Counted from the first letter of the stretch, positions 10,312 to 22,224 are shown. The stretch: 64,000 nt of DNA from Ascaphus truei (GCA_036426205.1 CM071574.1:15023511-15087510), one strand, 5' to 3'. A program made the numbers and translations. Notes: generated by a model not told the origin, from the letters alone.

Positions 10312-12333
10312 TTGTGTATGTGTATAACTGGGGAGTCAGGCGTCCCTCGTGTCAGCACCATCTCCGTTGCTCGCGTAGTGTGGTAGTAAGTAGACCCAGA
10401 TGGATTTCTTGAATGAAAGTAACCTCATCCCTCCCGCTGAGCGCTCATTGGCTCTGTATGATTCTCGCTGTCACAAGTTGCCGCCAGCGTCAATATTGAC
10501 TCCTCCTCCGCAATGGATCCGCTGTTTTGATTGGCTGCATCCATCCGTCACCTTGCTTCCCTGGACACGATACGTCCTAATCTCAAAGCTTTGCTTGATG
10601 CCAAAACCCACAGCTATACTATCGTGGCCGGGTAGGAGAGCAGAGACATGCATTCGAAGCTTTTGCTGTACCATGCATTGTGGTAATCAGGAGAAGGCAG
10701 AGTTGATTAAAACACACATACAGACACTACAGCTTCACATTACTACATTTACAGATAAAGGCAGTAGTAATACAATATGCCAAAACGATGTTATCAGACC
10801 AGCATAAGAGCGTATGGTTGGACATATCTATGAATAGTTTGTATTGGTACAATGAAGAATGCTCCACTCTGCACCTGATCTAATTAATTGTCTAGACAAC
10901 TAATACATCTCTGCTGCACTGGTTATTTGAATGTTTGAACGGCATTACAAGAATCTGATTTCCTTTTCGAGAAGTGGGTGTACAGACTGTGAACACTTGT
11001 TATTAGCTAAAGGTGGAAATATGATTAGAAAGGAGCTATACTTCCCTCCCCCCTAATTTAAGATAATGTAAATTAATTTTCTTTTATTAAGATAAATTCT
11101 AAACAAAGTAATATAACTAAGGATAATATTTTATTTATGCAGGCTTTCTAGTGGTTATTTATTAGATGTTTTCTTGTTGCTTCAGACATTGAGATATGCC
11201 GGTAGTTTGTATTTGTAATTGTCAGTTGTTTATCCAGTCTCTTGCATTCACAGGTTATTAGCACAATTAAACATTTATTTATTTACTTGGCACTTCAAGT
11301 GTTGTGTGGTGCTTCTATTCCTGCTTTGGTAGCTTTAACTAAAAATGTCAATGTCGAACAAGTGACCCACAGAAGATGGTATGAGCTTGGTCTGTTAGGT
11401 ATTTCTAATTGATTTAGCAATTTGGCACACAGCACTAATAGTCAGCTCAGCACTCATGTAGCAGTTTAGTTGTTTAGCACATTTACATTTTCTATCTTGG
11501 CATCCATAATATATTTTTAATGTCTTAGGCCTGTGTCTTGGTTTCTGTATTGTGTGTTTGTGTCTGTATGCACACCCTGCATTCATGTTTCTCATTTACC
11601 CATACACTGACACATCACAATCTGTCACACTCTGCCCTGGCACTGACAAGTGTGAATATAAGCAGACATTTCTCCTTCCCATGTTCCAACTCTGCAAAAG
11701 GCACAGACACTGTGCACACCACATAAACTAAATGGCCCGATATAACTGACACTGTAATGTGCTTTCATTGCACCCCCATCTTATGTGGAGCAAATACTTA
11801 TATAATGCTCTATATTGCTATAGTTGATTATTCATGCTCTATATGATATGGCCTACTCTTACCTGTCTGCAATCTACTTGGGGCATTTTATGTATAAGTA
11901 ATTTGTCATAGGTAGATATTGTACTTTAAGAAACATCGCTGTTAGTTTGCACTCACTCATGAGATGCCATTAAGTACAGGATTTCTATATATATTTTTTT
12001 TCTTCTCACCACTGCTTACGTTTCCTGCTTTTTAGTTCTATAGTTTGCGTCAGCCGAGGCTAAACCGGGAGCAGGGGGAACATTATGGTCTGCATGGCCA
12101 TTGATTCTCTGTCCTGCTCATGAAATGGAACTGCTGAGGGGAGAGGGGAGATTAGAATTGCTTTATTTAACAATGTGCATCCTTCTCTTATCCCCACGGT
12201 TCATCTAAAACTACCCACCAGTAACTGGTCCACAGGGGTGAAAATGGAAAATGTTATGTAGTAATCTATTAGAATACTGGACTGCATAATTAATGAGGTT
12301 TGTTAAATTGTCTTATATAATTTGGATTTATAA
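10312..12333. other. Non-coding DNA, no gene recognised
   Basis: A moderately GC-rich patch with several ATTGG boxes lies at 10,400-10,680; otherwise AT-rich. No homologous exon, RNA gene or terminal repeats were identified. Confidence 0.45.
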
Positions 12334-12366
<33 letters not shown>

Positions 12367-12372
12367 TATGTA

Positions 12373-12404
<32 letters not shown>

Positions 12405-12447
12405 TGTGTGTGTGTGTGTGTGTATATATGTATGTATGTGTGTGTGT
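12334..12447. repeat. (GT)n/(TATG)n compound microsatellite
   Basis: Alternating blocks of GT repeats and TATATATGTATG; an AT-rich (AT)n tract follows at about 12,490-12,525. Confidence 0.95.
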
Positions 12448-12527
12448 TGTAAACTGGGACTTGGTAGCTGTTTTTTGCTCTATTATCGTAAGATATATAT
12501 ATATCTATATATATATATATATCTCTC

Positions 12528-13767
12528 TCTGAGTTTTTTTTAGTTAATTCGTTGACATGGAGGGGTTGTGTATAAATCATTTCACATGTTTGGGGTGGAG
12601 AATACGGAACATATTTTGATACCGGTCCATAATATTGCTCTACAGTCAGAATACATTTGTAAATATTTGTAAAAAGAGCTCCAATGCTTTTTTTAAGAGT
12701 GTGTGGCAATCTAATTTGTATTTGTGTTTGTCTTTTTATGAGTTTGGTAGTTTGAATGTGCTTGTTTCTCATATAATTTAGATGAAAATGGGACTTTTGG
12801 GGGATGCAAATTGTGTTTGGTGCAGAAAGTTACAAACTTTATTTAGCAATTTCTGCTTTTGGACTTTCTATCAAGGAAGATCCTAATTCATTGCTGGAAA
12901 GGGGTTTGCACGAAAATCAGCAGCCCCACATGGCTGAAGAACTTTTTTTTTTGGTCCTACTGATAACCCTATTGCATATTCCGTGCAATTCAGGGGGAAA
13001 ATGTATGGTTATGTGCTAACGAAACAGTTATTGAACAGTATTGGTTATTAAACAGCACAATTACCTATGTTACACGTGCACAGATTACTTTTAAATTGTG
13101 GGTCCTTAGATTAAGGTAGATATTGAAGGTTAAACTGAGGAATGTGCTAGAATTGCTGTTTTGGTGCCTGGGGTAAAATGAAGACCTGGTTACTCTCCAT
13201 GTATGAAACTAGTGAACTTTTAAAACATGTGTCAAAACAGGAGAAATATATTGGTCACTATTCCATCTTTATTCAAAATTGTGCAGTCCGGAGCCACTAA
13301 TTGTGATGTTCTTGTTAGAATGTTAAAACACTATTTGTATTGCCCAAGTCTTTATCATAGCTGGTTAGTCATGGGTCCAAAAAGGTTTGCATGGACCCCA
13401 GCACAATTTAATGGCACTTCCTTTGCACTGGAATAATCTAATAATGTTTTAGGTGCCATCATCTTGTGACTTTGGGAGATTCTTGTACCTCCACAAAATT
13501 AGATCGGAAGCAACTTGTAGGATTCTCTGTTTTGCCAAAATGCTGTATCCAACACTTCTACCTATTTTTGTTTTTCTCTTAGGCTCAACTCAGACAGGAT
13601 GCAATGTGGCACGTTCGCCGCTTTGGTGTGTAGGAGTTTTCAAACTGAAAATGACACCTGGCGGCGAAGTACAGCGTTGGCGCCGCTGCACTTGAAGGAG
13701 ACAACTGTAGTTGTAATTTCAAGCAGCAGCAGCACACATACACACACATACACACACATACACCCAG
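12528..13767. other. Non-coding DNA, no gene recognised
   Basis: No recognisable exon. The stretch 13,580-13,740 is GC-richer and may be part of a transposon adjoining the next element, but no ends could be paired. Confidence 0.4.
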
Positions 13768-13990
13768 CAGGGCCCCGGGAATACGGCGGGTTCCGTTCCA
13801 GGGGCCTGCCATATAGTGAAAATCGCCGGAAAGCGGATCCGGCGATTTTTTGTGATTTTGCATGTACAGAACGGCGTTTTCGCCGTTATGCGCGGCCTAT
13901 GGTCTGCGTGCGTAGACAAAGGTCTGTGCATGCGCGATTCGAATCAAAGATGGCGGCCCCCTTCTCGGTGCCGCCGAGAAGCGGGGCCCT

Positions 13991-13991
<1 letters not shown>
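13768..13991. mobile_element. hAT-like MITE
   Basis: A 224-bp GC-rich element bounded by the inverted ends CAGGGCCCCG and CGGGGCCCTG; a CAGGG-type end is common in hAT elements. An 8-bp target duplication cannot be verified because simple repeats lie on both sides (CACACATA on the left, GTGTGTGT on the right). No coding capacity. Confidence 0.5.
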
Positions 13992-14038
<47 letters not shown>

Positions 14039-14050
14039 ATATATATATGT
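13992..14050. repeat. (GT)n/(TA)n microsatellite
   Basis: About nineteen GT units followed by an AT-rich tract, directly abutting the MITE's right end. Confidence 0.9.
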
Positions 14051-14147
14051 CCCGCCTCCAATCGCGTCATTCTGTCTGCTGGGGATGAGCACACATCGCC
14101 CAGCAAAGAGGCGGGGTAGTGTAGCAGCCTGTCTGAGCTCAGCCTTA

Positions 14148-14335
14148 GGCTGTGCTTATTGTGACGCGACAGCGGCGCCGCGTCAAAACAAATGCATTGC
14201 TGCCGTTGTGTGCGCTTATAGTAAGTGCGACGAGACGGAGCGACGGCTTGGTCGTGATCACTGGAAGTCATCTCAATTGGATTTTTCCAGCGACCGCAGC
14301 CTGATGTCGTCGTTGCTGGCACTATAAGAGTAGCC
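14148..14335. mobile_element. Harbinger-like MITE, left member of a tandem pair
   Basis: A 188-bp element with ends GGCTGTGCTTATTGTG and CACTATAAGAGTAGCC, flanked by TTA at 14,145-14,147 and 14,336-14,338. A 3-bp TWA duplication and GGC-type ends fit PIF/Harbinger. Related copies in the window are at 41.3, 46.0 and 49.7 kb. Confidence 0.75.
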
Positions 14336-14338
14336 TTA

Positions 14339-14514
14339 GGCTGTGCTTATAGTGACGGCAACGCTGACGTCACGCTACGGTTGCTAGAAAAATCAAATTG
14401 AAGTGACTTCCAGCGATCGTGACCGCGCTGTCGCTCCTACTATAAGCGCGTGTGACGGCTTCAATGCATTTTATTTTGAAGCGACGTCGCTGTCGCCGGC
14501 ACTATAAGCGCAGC
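14339..14514. mobile_element. Harbinger-like MITE, right member of a tandem pair (inverted)
   Basis: A 176-bp relative of the preceding element in reversed orientation. It shares the middle TTA (14,336-14,338) and ends at TTA 14,515-14,517. Ends: GGCTGTGCTTATAGTG and CACTATAAGCGCAGC. Confidence 0.75.
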
Positions 14515-14517
14515 TTA

Positions 14518-15386
14518 GAAGAATTCTGTACTTGATTGTAAACTGGAAATCTCAAACCATAGATTGAAAAATATAGCAATGTGTTTCTTTTTGCAGTTTA
14601 GTTAGCATGCTACTATACCTACTCCACTGTATTTAGAAATGTATGAATCCCATACCTTTCGGGAAACTTCAATGAAAGGATAAATTCAACATTTTAACTT
14701 ATGGGATATAAATAAACACCCTTATACTTATTTGTTTTTAAGAATAAAAGAAAAAAAAATCTGTTAGAAGCATGATTTGTGTACATTATCTGTTTCTGTT
14801 TCCTTTGCTGCATTACTAATACTTCCTTTTACAGTACCTGTTCATTGTGTTGTGGGGGGAGGGCATAAAATTAAACAGAGCATACTGGCGCACACGTGAT
14901 AGGACTGTACTAATCAGACTTTCCTGGCAGTTCTTTTTATGTCAGACTCTGTAGGGCTGCACTTGAGATAAGAAAGTGACCGGATAAAAATTTTATAAAG
15001 TGCTAATTTACTCTTCCTTTTTTTTTTTTTTTTTTCCTTCCTTCCTTCTGCTTCCCCCTTTATTTTATGTGTTATAAAGTATAGGAGAGGAGTCCTGGAA
15101 AAGGAGTCATTGCTTTCCGTGAAACAGTAACCTTGGTTATCTAGCACCTAACTGTAGTGGAAAGGTAGCCCCACACGAGCCCGAATCTGCATTACAGAAG
15201 CAGCAACTTCATTTAGTTTCCATGCAGGTAGAAATTTCATATCTCTAATATCTTATGTTGTCACACAACGTCTGTATTTAGCAAGGAAACCTATTTGGGC
15301 ATGTAATTTGTCACTATTTGGGTTGGAGTAAAACTACTTTTCTGGAATACTTTAATAGTCACAATGACCTAACCAGTAGAAACCTT
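14518..15386. other. Non-coding DNA
   Basis: No gene recognised. A T17 run followed by CCTT repeats lies at about 15,018-15,048. Confidence 0.45.
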
Positions 15387-15397
15387 TCTCTCTCTCT

Positions 15398-15471
<74 letters not shown>

Positions 15472-15601
15472 CTCTCTCTCTCTCTTTTTCTCTCTCTCTC
15501 TCTTTTTCTCCCTCATCTCGTCTCTCTGTGTCTCTCTGTGTCTCTCTGTGTCTCTCTGTGTCTCTCTGTGTCTCTCTGTGTCTCTCTGTGTCTCTCTGTG
15601 T
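15387..15601. repeat. (CT)n microsatellite and TCTCTCTGTG tandem repeat
   Basis: CT dinucleotides interspersed with TTTTT blocks, then about eight copies of the 10-bp unit TCTCTCTGTG up to 15,600. Confidence 0.95.
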
Positions 15602-15821
15602 TTTAGCAAAATCTCAGTCGTGTTTGTGTTAGATCCAACAGATTTGCAACAAATATGTTGCCTGAAATGCCATAGGGATAATAGTGTATCTCTTTTATGA
15701 TTAGTCCAGATACAAATGAATTGCACGCTTCATCTGGTTTAACAATGATTATTAGCATTTTATTGTATGGTATTTGCATTATTTGGACACATGGTTAACA
15801 CCTAAAACTACAATTTTCTTA

Positions 15822-16218
15822 GCATAGGGTTGACCATTTTTCTACCTCATTCAGTTTGACCAGTATTAAAAGGGTGAATGCCAAGCAGTGATTGCTTACA
15901 TGGTTAAGGGGATAATTCTATATTTTGCGACGTTGGCGTTAGAAAAATCCTCATTGACTTCAGTGGGGAATTTCAGCAGAAAAGTGTCCCGATCGGCCGC
16001 TTCGGACAATATAGAATTACCTCCTAAATATCAGTGATTAACACGTTTGTTTTATGCATTTTATTTACTTTCAATGGTCTATTTAAACGAAACAGTTTTT
16101 ACGACTTTTACCTAATCTAATTTCTTTTGCTATAAGACTGTCTTCAAATTCTTAAATATACAGGGAATGAATCATTTTATTTTTTTTAAATTTTATTTTG
16201 TAATTGCTTTGTAGTACA
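15822..16218. repeat. Direct repeat (left copy) flanking the Penelope-like element
   Basis: About 397 bp starting GCATAGGGTTGACCATTTTT and ending GCTTTGTAGTACA. It recurs in the same orientation at 19,994-20,384 with roughly a dozen differences. It contains a small repeat unit (about 15,909-16,024) with mirrored ends AATTCTATATT and AATATAGAATT. It is either an unusually long target duplication or a terminal repeat of the element. Confidence 0.9.
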
Positions 16219-17434
16219 GGTAGAGGAATGGCAGTGCACTGCCAAAAAGACCAGGAGGGGGCTCACGGTTGCAACAGCAAAAAAATGTTTTAATGCATAA
16301 AAAAGATTGGACTAAATGTCCCCCCTAGTCACAGCAGTGATCCACCAACGCGTTTCCGGCTTTATGCCCTTTCTCAAGGTGTACCTTACTCCATTAGGAG
16401 GCCAATATTTATACCGTAGCGCCGAACGCGCTACCGAATGACATCACAGACGGGCTAACCAATCGGGTGGCATCTCCCATTAGACGGATCCCTATTGGAT
16501 AAGTGGATCGCGTCATATTCAAACAACTTTATTAGAGACAAACAAACCCCTTCATCCATTAGAGGGATATGGAACTCTAGGTGAAGCCATCCGATTGGCT
16601 CACTTGACATATCAACACATATAACTTTATTACAGCCAACATGAACATCTTGTTACCTAATCGTCTGTGACGTCTGTAATATGGCTTCCTCACCCAGTGC
16701 AAACATAAGTTTAAAAGAAAAAAACTTTATCAACAAACTTTATCAAAAATGGACAACAATAACAAATTTTATAAAGAAAAAATTATTAAAAAGTACCATT
16801 AATCTAATGATTATATATATAACTTCCAAACAAAAAACTTTATCAATAAAGAAACAAATCATTAGAGAACAGCACATTTGCACCAAGACAACACACACAC
16901 ACACATCAAAAAAAGAAGATATGTAAATAAAAATAAGTTTAAGAAGTTTTACTCCTTTCTATCCCCAGAACTCAAAAGAGCAAATTTGCAGCATAATAAT
17001 CATAAAAAACAACCAAAGGACTTTCATCCATATAATTGAGTATAAATGTCTCAAAATTTACCGATGTAAGGTCAGAGAACCGGGGTATACAAAGGGGGAA
17101 AAAAAAGAAAAATATAAATATATTAATTCAAAATATGCATTGAGCAAACCGGACACACTAACTTCTTTTAAATCAGATGTATTTTAAGACATTTCTTTGT
17201 AATTTTACCACATGTCTATATGATTTAAACAAACAAGAAGTATATGTAGATGTCATAGGAAATGTGATGATCAAAAAGAGAGAGAATATAAAACCAAAAA
17301 CTACAGAAAAAGGATATTTTATATAAAAATGAACATATTTGATAGAAAAAGGAGAATTTTCATTCAAATATGTTAATATTCCGTAATTTAATTAGAGGGA
17401 GTTTATCAATGACCAAAGTGAAATGGAAGTAAAA

Positions 17435-17794
17435 TCAGAGAAAATGGCCACGGTCCCAGTCTGTATTAAGACCGAACGGGACTTGGGTTTTTAACGTAAA
17501 TATCCAAAAGGCCTCCCTTTGGCCTAGCCTTTTGATACGATTGCCACCTCTTACATGACAAGGAACAGACTCAATCCCGCATACTTTAAGTAATCTACCA
17601 TCCCCCCTTGGGCAGTGGGTACAGTGTAGTGGCACCGGATGATTGAGGTCTCTTTTCTTGATAAGTCTAACATGCTCCATAATGCGTGTTTTATGATTCC
17701 TCGTAGTTCGGCCCACATACTGTTTCCCACAACCACAGGTGAGGAGGTAGATCACGAACGTGGTTTTACAATTAAAGCTATGTATGTTAAACAC
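17435..17794 (-). pseudogene. PLE GIY-YIG endonuclease domain
   Basis: A 119-codon open stretch. FVIYLLTCGCGKQYVGRTTR carries the GIY-YIG signature in the PLE form (VIYLL...QYVGRT). Downstream come HKTRIMEHVRLIKK, the cysteine/histidine segment HCTHCPRG, VRGGNRIKRLGQREAFWIF and FGLNTDWD. In PLEs this domain nicks target DNA to start reverse transcription. The conserved arginine and glutamate (QREAFW) are still visible. It is out of frame with the upstream RT pieces, so the polyprotein is broken. Confidence 0.9.
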
Positions 17795-18042
17795 AGCCTT
17801 AGTATATGTACTTTCAAAAGTTTTAGTTGGAGATAATAAAGTACAAATCTTGCAGGAACCGCACCTTTATGAGCCTTTAGTAAAGGAACTTTGTCTGTCC
17901 AAGTCATGTGTAAATAAGCTAGGTGAGAGAGAATCAGATATAGTTTTAGCCTTTCTAAATACCAGTTTAGGTTTTTGGGGTAGATCTTGTCCTAAAATCG
18001 GGTCAAGGCGTGAAATGCTCCAATGTTTCTCCAAGATTAATC

Positions 18043-19137
18043 TCACTTCGTGTGCCTGTCGACTAAATTTAGTAATAAACAATGGATTATCTTGTTTAGA
18101 TGTCTTTTTTTGGTTTTCCTTTTTAACAATTGGCTCCTTTTCATAACCTCAACTTCTCCCCGTGCTTTATTTAAATCAAGGGGATCATAGCACGTGGCTA
18201 AAAATCTATTGTATAGATCATCTGATTGCCTATGGACGTCAACATCTTTGGAGCAGTTTCTTTTTACCCTCATGAACTGCCCCTTTGGTATTCCTTTTAC
18301 AAGGGCTCTGGGGTGGCAGCTATCGGCTCTCAAATAAGTATTTCGTGAATTTTCTTTTCGGAAAATATCTGTGTAAATCTTCAAGGAGTGATCAATATAA
18401 AATAGTACATCTAAATATTTAAGGTGATCAAAAGAAAATGTGAATTTTAAACCATAATTATTATTGTTAAGAAAATCTATAAATAATAACTTAGTGTTAG
18501 TGTCACCCTCCCAAATGAAAATAAGGTTGTCGATTAAAACGACGATAAAAAACAATGTGATCCCTAAATGGGTTCCTATCTCCAAACACGTGGAACGACT
18601 CCCACCATCCCATGAAAAGATTTGCATAGGATGGGGCAAAGCTGGTTCCCATGGCAGTTCCACGTGTTTGGAGATAGTAAACACCATCAAACAAAAATAA
18701 TTGTGGGTTAATAAAAAGTGAATGGAGTCCAAAATGAAATTTCCCTGTGCCGGTGATAAATCAGAAGAATCCAGGAAGTAACTCGAAGCTGCCATCCCCA
18801 GATCATGCCTAATAATTGTATATAGTGATGTGACATCCATAGACAACCAGACAAAATTTGGTCTCCAAGAGACACTTTCTAATTGGTTTATCAAATCAGC
18901 ACTGTCTAAAATATTAGACGGCAGAGCTAACGCCATGGGTTGGAGATGGTCTGTCACGGTACGTGGATCACTATCTCCCAAAGATCCAATACTAGAGACA
19001 ATGGGCCTCCCTGGAGGGTAGACCAATGTCTTATGGATCTTTGGGAGATGGTGGAACACGGCTGTGGTAGGAAATGGATTGTATAGGAACTCGGTTTCAT
19101 TGGCATCCAAAACCCCTAAAAAAATTTCCTTTTTCAA
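18043..19137 (-). pseudogene. PLE reverse transcriptase core
   Basis: A 364-codon open stretch with the PLE RT order: HHLPKIHKTLVYPPGRPIVS near residue 30, then LSMDVTSLYT, a catalytic-site region degraded to [13 protein letters not shown] (PLEs normally keep an aspartate pair here), FDHLKYLDVLFYID, and HPRALVKGIPKGQFMRVKR near the C-terminus. The GTAMG-like segment is frameshifted out of this frame (an alternative frame at 18,503-18,694 reads [20 protein letters not shown]). The loss of the active-site residues and the frame breaks mark a dead copy. Confidence 0.9.
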
Positions 19138-19959
19138 GGAGTTCCCTCAAGTCTGACATGAATGAACAGGTGGGGTCAGAGGGAAGTTCAGCATAGGAGA
19201 GAGTATCCCCGAGGTGGCGCAACGCCTCCCCGTGGTAGTCGCTCCTATGCTGCACCACCACCGCCCCACCCTTGTCCGCATTCTTAATAATCACTTGTTT
19301 GTTTAATTTTAAATCTTTCAGTCCCTTAGCTTCACCAATGGTTAAATTATTACTCAAGGGTTTATTTAATCCAGAAGAGAATGTGTACCCTGAAGCCAAA
19401 ATAGACAGATCTCTTTCCACCATTTTTTCAAAAGTTGTAATTGCATTACCCTTGATGAAAGTAGGGTAAAATTTTGATTTATTCTTAAACCCTGAGGCTT
19501 TTCTACCCAGGAAATCTTGGTGATTATATTGGGAATTTTGATCTAGGAGCAATTCATTCAGATCCTGCAAGTGGCAGAACTCCTTGAAGGAAAGAACATT
19601 TTCATAAACATCAACATCAGAAACATGTGAACTATCAACAATATCAATAAGTGGCACTGAGTGGATATCATCCGGAGAACCCTGCAGAGTTGAATTCTTC
19701 TTGAAAAATGTACTGTGACAAAAAGGTTAAAATTAGATGAGGGGGCAAATTTGAGTCCTTTATTGAGAAGGGATAATTCCTCGTGGTTAAGTTCCACACT
19801 AGAAATATTAATAATTCCACTTAAATCTTCTAATAGGCTTTCTGCCTCTTGTTTGCGGACCCCTTTTGGTCTGCCCCGTCTACCCCTTCTTGTCCTCCTT
19901 GTTCTTGTCCTCGGTCGTTTTTTGACATGGTAAAAAAAGGTGGTTCTCTGACTTTGCAT
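19097..19959 (-). pseudogene. PLE N-terminal region (two overlapping frames)
   Basis: Frame one (19,959-19,558) holds a basic stretch (RPRTRTRRTRRGRRGRPKG), then LNHEELSLLNKGLKFAPSSN, the usual 'L..GL.F.P' start of PLE RTs. Frame two (19,657-19,097) continues with LPLIDI-type sequence, FLGRKASGFKNKSKFYP and IIKNADKGGAVVV (the PLE 'NADKGGxVV' block). A frameshift near 19.6-19.7 kb separates the two. Confidence 0.85.
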
Positions 19960-19993
19960 TAATTCTCGCTGTTCAAATTGTTTTTTACCCCAG

Positions 19994-20384
19994 GCATAGG
20001 GTTGACCATTTTTCTACCTCATTCAGTTTGACCAGTATTAAAAGGGTGAATGCCAAGCATTGATTCCTTACATGGTTAAGGGGATAATTCTATATTTTGC
20101 GACGTTAGCGTTAGAAAAACCCTCATTGACTTCAGTGGGGAATTTTAGCAGAAAAGTGTCCCGATCGGCCGCTTCGGACAATATAGCATTACCTCCTAAA
20201 TATCAGTGATTAACACGTTTTTGTTTTATACATTTTATTTACTTTCAATGGTCTATTTAAACCAAACAGTTTTTACGACTTTTACCTAATCAAATTTCTT
20301 TTGCTGTAAGACCGTCTTCAAATTCTTAAATATACAGGGAATTAATCATTTTATTTTTTTATTTTGTAATTGCTTTGTAGTACA
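19994..20384. repeat. Direct repeat (right copy) flanking the Penelope-like element
   Basis: About 391 bp, the second copy of the 15,822-16,218 repeat in the same orientation. Differences are mostly single substitutions plus a few length changes in T runs, implying that the duplication is old. Confidence 0.9.
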
Positions 20385-21173
20385 ACCTTTCTACATTGAA
20401 TTTGTTTGAAGAAAAACTAATCCCCCCCCCCCCTTTAATTACCATACATAAACCATTTTCTGATGGGCTAGCAAATCGATTAATTGCTGGTTTCTCTGAG
20501 TCATTGTATTTGTGTAGCTGTTAGATTAAACTAATGTTCATGGAAATAAATATACACTGCATTACATTTTGTGATATTTAAAAAATAATAATGGCATAAG
20601 AGCACAACATTTGACTTGTATTATTATTTATTATTATTATTTTTTTTTTAAACATTGCACGGCTATTGCATTACTAAAAACTGGTTGGCAGAGGTTAGGT
20701 TTGTTTAAAATGTTCCTGCTTTTTGGTAGAGTTTCTTTGTTTTTAAGGCTAGGAACTCGGCAGCGTGCTGCCAGGCTGTCTTGTATTATCATTAGATTGG
20801 TGTGGAGGTGTGTGTGTTTAGTTTAATTGTTAATATGAGAATCTCAAGGTTGCTAGCATCCCCATAATAATTGCTTATAACCTTGATTATGTTGTGCTTA
20901 TTTTTAGGTTTTAATTCTTTCCAATGCATTTTTCTTTGCCTATATGCAAGGATTAATGCTTGTTACAAATATAAACTAACTACAGAGAAAAATAACACTT
21001 AATCTGCAGTGCAGTTTAAGTTGTATACTTATACTTCAAGTTTGTGACTAACAATTTTGTATGCTCTGCCACCTAATGTCATGCCTTACCCTCCAATTCC
21101 ATGTACGTAGCAGATAAACACTGCATTCCAAATCATTCAGTTTCAGTATTGCACAGCAACAAAGATGTTAAAC
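20385..21173. other. Non-coding DNA
   Basis: AT-rich, with a C10-type run near 20,425 and no recognisable gene or repeat ends. Confidence 0.45.
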
Positions 21174-21318
21174 CAGGGGTGGCCTACTGCTATCCTCAAG
21201 GTCAGGTTTTCAGGATATCCCCGCTTCAGTACAGGTGGCTCAGTTGAAGACTGAAGCAGGGATATCCTGAAAACCTGACCTGTTGGTGGCTCTTAAAGAC
21301 TGGAGTTAAGCACGCCTG
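21174..21318. mobile_element. hAT-type palindromic MITE with 8-bp target duplication
   Basis: A 145-bp element starting CAGGGGTGGCC and ending CACGCCTG. Its body is internally mirrored (CAGGTTTTCAGGATATCCC... against GGGATATCCTGAAAACCTG). The flanks TGTTAAAC (21,166-21,173) and TGCTAAAC (21,319-21,326) match at 7 of 8 positions, as expected for a hAT target duplication. Confidence 0.85.
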
Positions 21319-21438
21319 TGCTAAACACTACATATTGATTTGAAGAGTGAACAGTTCCCCACGGCATTTACGTGACCCCCTTTGCAACAGCATATACGAC
21401 CTATTTCCTTTTTTTTAATTCTGATCACTGCCTTCCTT

Positions 21439-21839
21439 TTTTTTTTTTTTTTTTAAATAACTAATTTTATTGAGACTTTATCATCATACAACACGGTATA
21501 CATTAGTCTGCATGTAAAGCAACAAAATTATGCCTTCAATCATATATGTAACAAAAAATAAATGAGAAAACAAAAAAGTGTGGGGGGGGGGTCTGTCCTC
21601 TCGATCCTCTCATCCTCTCATCCTCTTCTGCTCTTAGATTGGTCCTTGTCGCCTCTCTAGGCAGTACCTCCCGCGTGGCCTGTAGCATCACTTCCCTTTT
21701 AAATCCACATTTCCTTTTTTGTAAACCTTTCAGAAAGAAATAAACAGTCTCTATTTTAATGAAGTAATAATATAGTATAAGTTTTGTGGCTGATTTATAA
21801 ATGAGCTTTGTAATAGCTCCTCCACCTGTATTTCCTTTG
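21439..21839 (-). mobile_element. Probable L1-type LINE 3' tail with poly(A)
   Basis: Read on the minus strand, the region ends with a polyadenylation-like segment (GTCTCAATAAAATTAG) and then an A run of about 18 (the T run at 21,439-21,456). A retroposed 3' end is clear; the L1 assignment is tentative because no coding domain could be confirmed. Confidence 0.45.
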
Positions 21840-21850
21840 TAATAATTCAA

Positions 21851-22224
21851 GCTAAAGAGAGGAATCAGGACAGAGCAAATTGGGGTGCCCCTAAGTGGTG
21901 GGGCCTGTGGGAAGCGCATGCAACAAGATGTGTGCTACAGGCAGAAAACCTAGTCAAAGAAACAGCGTAGTAAGTGTTTGGGGGGGGGAGGGGGAGGGCA
22001 CAGCACACCAACAACAACAACAGAAGCAAAAAAAAGTTACAGCAAAAAAATCATTTATTGACTGGGGGGAAAGTCAAGCGCATCCAACGTTTCGGTGCTA
22101 AGCACTTTCATCAGGAATGAAGGTGCTTAGCACCGAAATGTTGGATGCGCTTGACTATCCCAGTCAATAAATAATTATCTTTTTGCTGTAATTTTTTTTT
22201 TTCTTCTGTTGTTGGTGTGCTTTA
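21851..22224. mobile_element. Fold-back element with hammerhead-like core, flanked by 11-bp direct repeats
   Basis: The segment lies between two copies of TAATAATTCAA (21,840-21,850 and 22,225-22,235). Its right part is an inverted repeat: about 21,997-22,092 against 22,115-22,221. On the minus strand, 22,114-22,089 reads CTGATGA, a stem-loop (GUGC UUA GCAC), then GAAAC, matching the hammerhead core CUGANGA-stem II-GAAA. The plus-strand arm has a better stem (GGUGC UUA GCACC) but a damaged CUGANGA and GAAAT. The left 146 bp are not part of the palindrome. Likely derived from inverted Penelope-type ends. Confidence 0.75.

Larger units (their letters stand above)
16219..19993 (-). mobile_element. 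Penelope-like retroelement (PLE), degenerate
   Basis: The minus strand carries a PLE in the order N-terminal region, reverse transcriptase, GIY-YIG endonuclease, 3' end. The 3' terminal region at 16,219-16,400 reads, on the minus strand, CTTGAGAAAG, a short stem, then GGAAACGCGTTGG, a hammerhead-like arrangement. At least three frame breaks separate the coding pieces, so the copy is inactive. It sits between two direct repeats of about 390 bp. The 5' end at 19,993 has no copy of the 3' terminal sequence. Confidence 0.92.
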
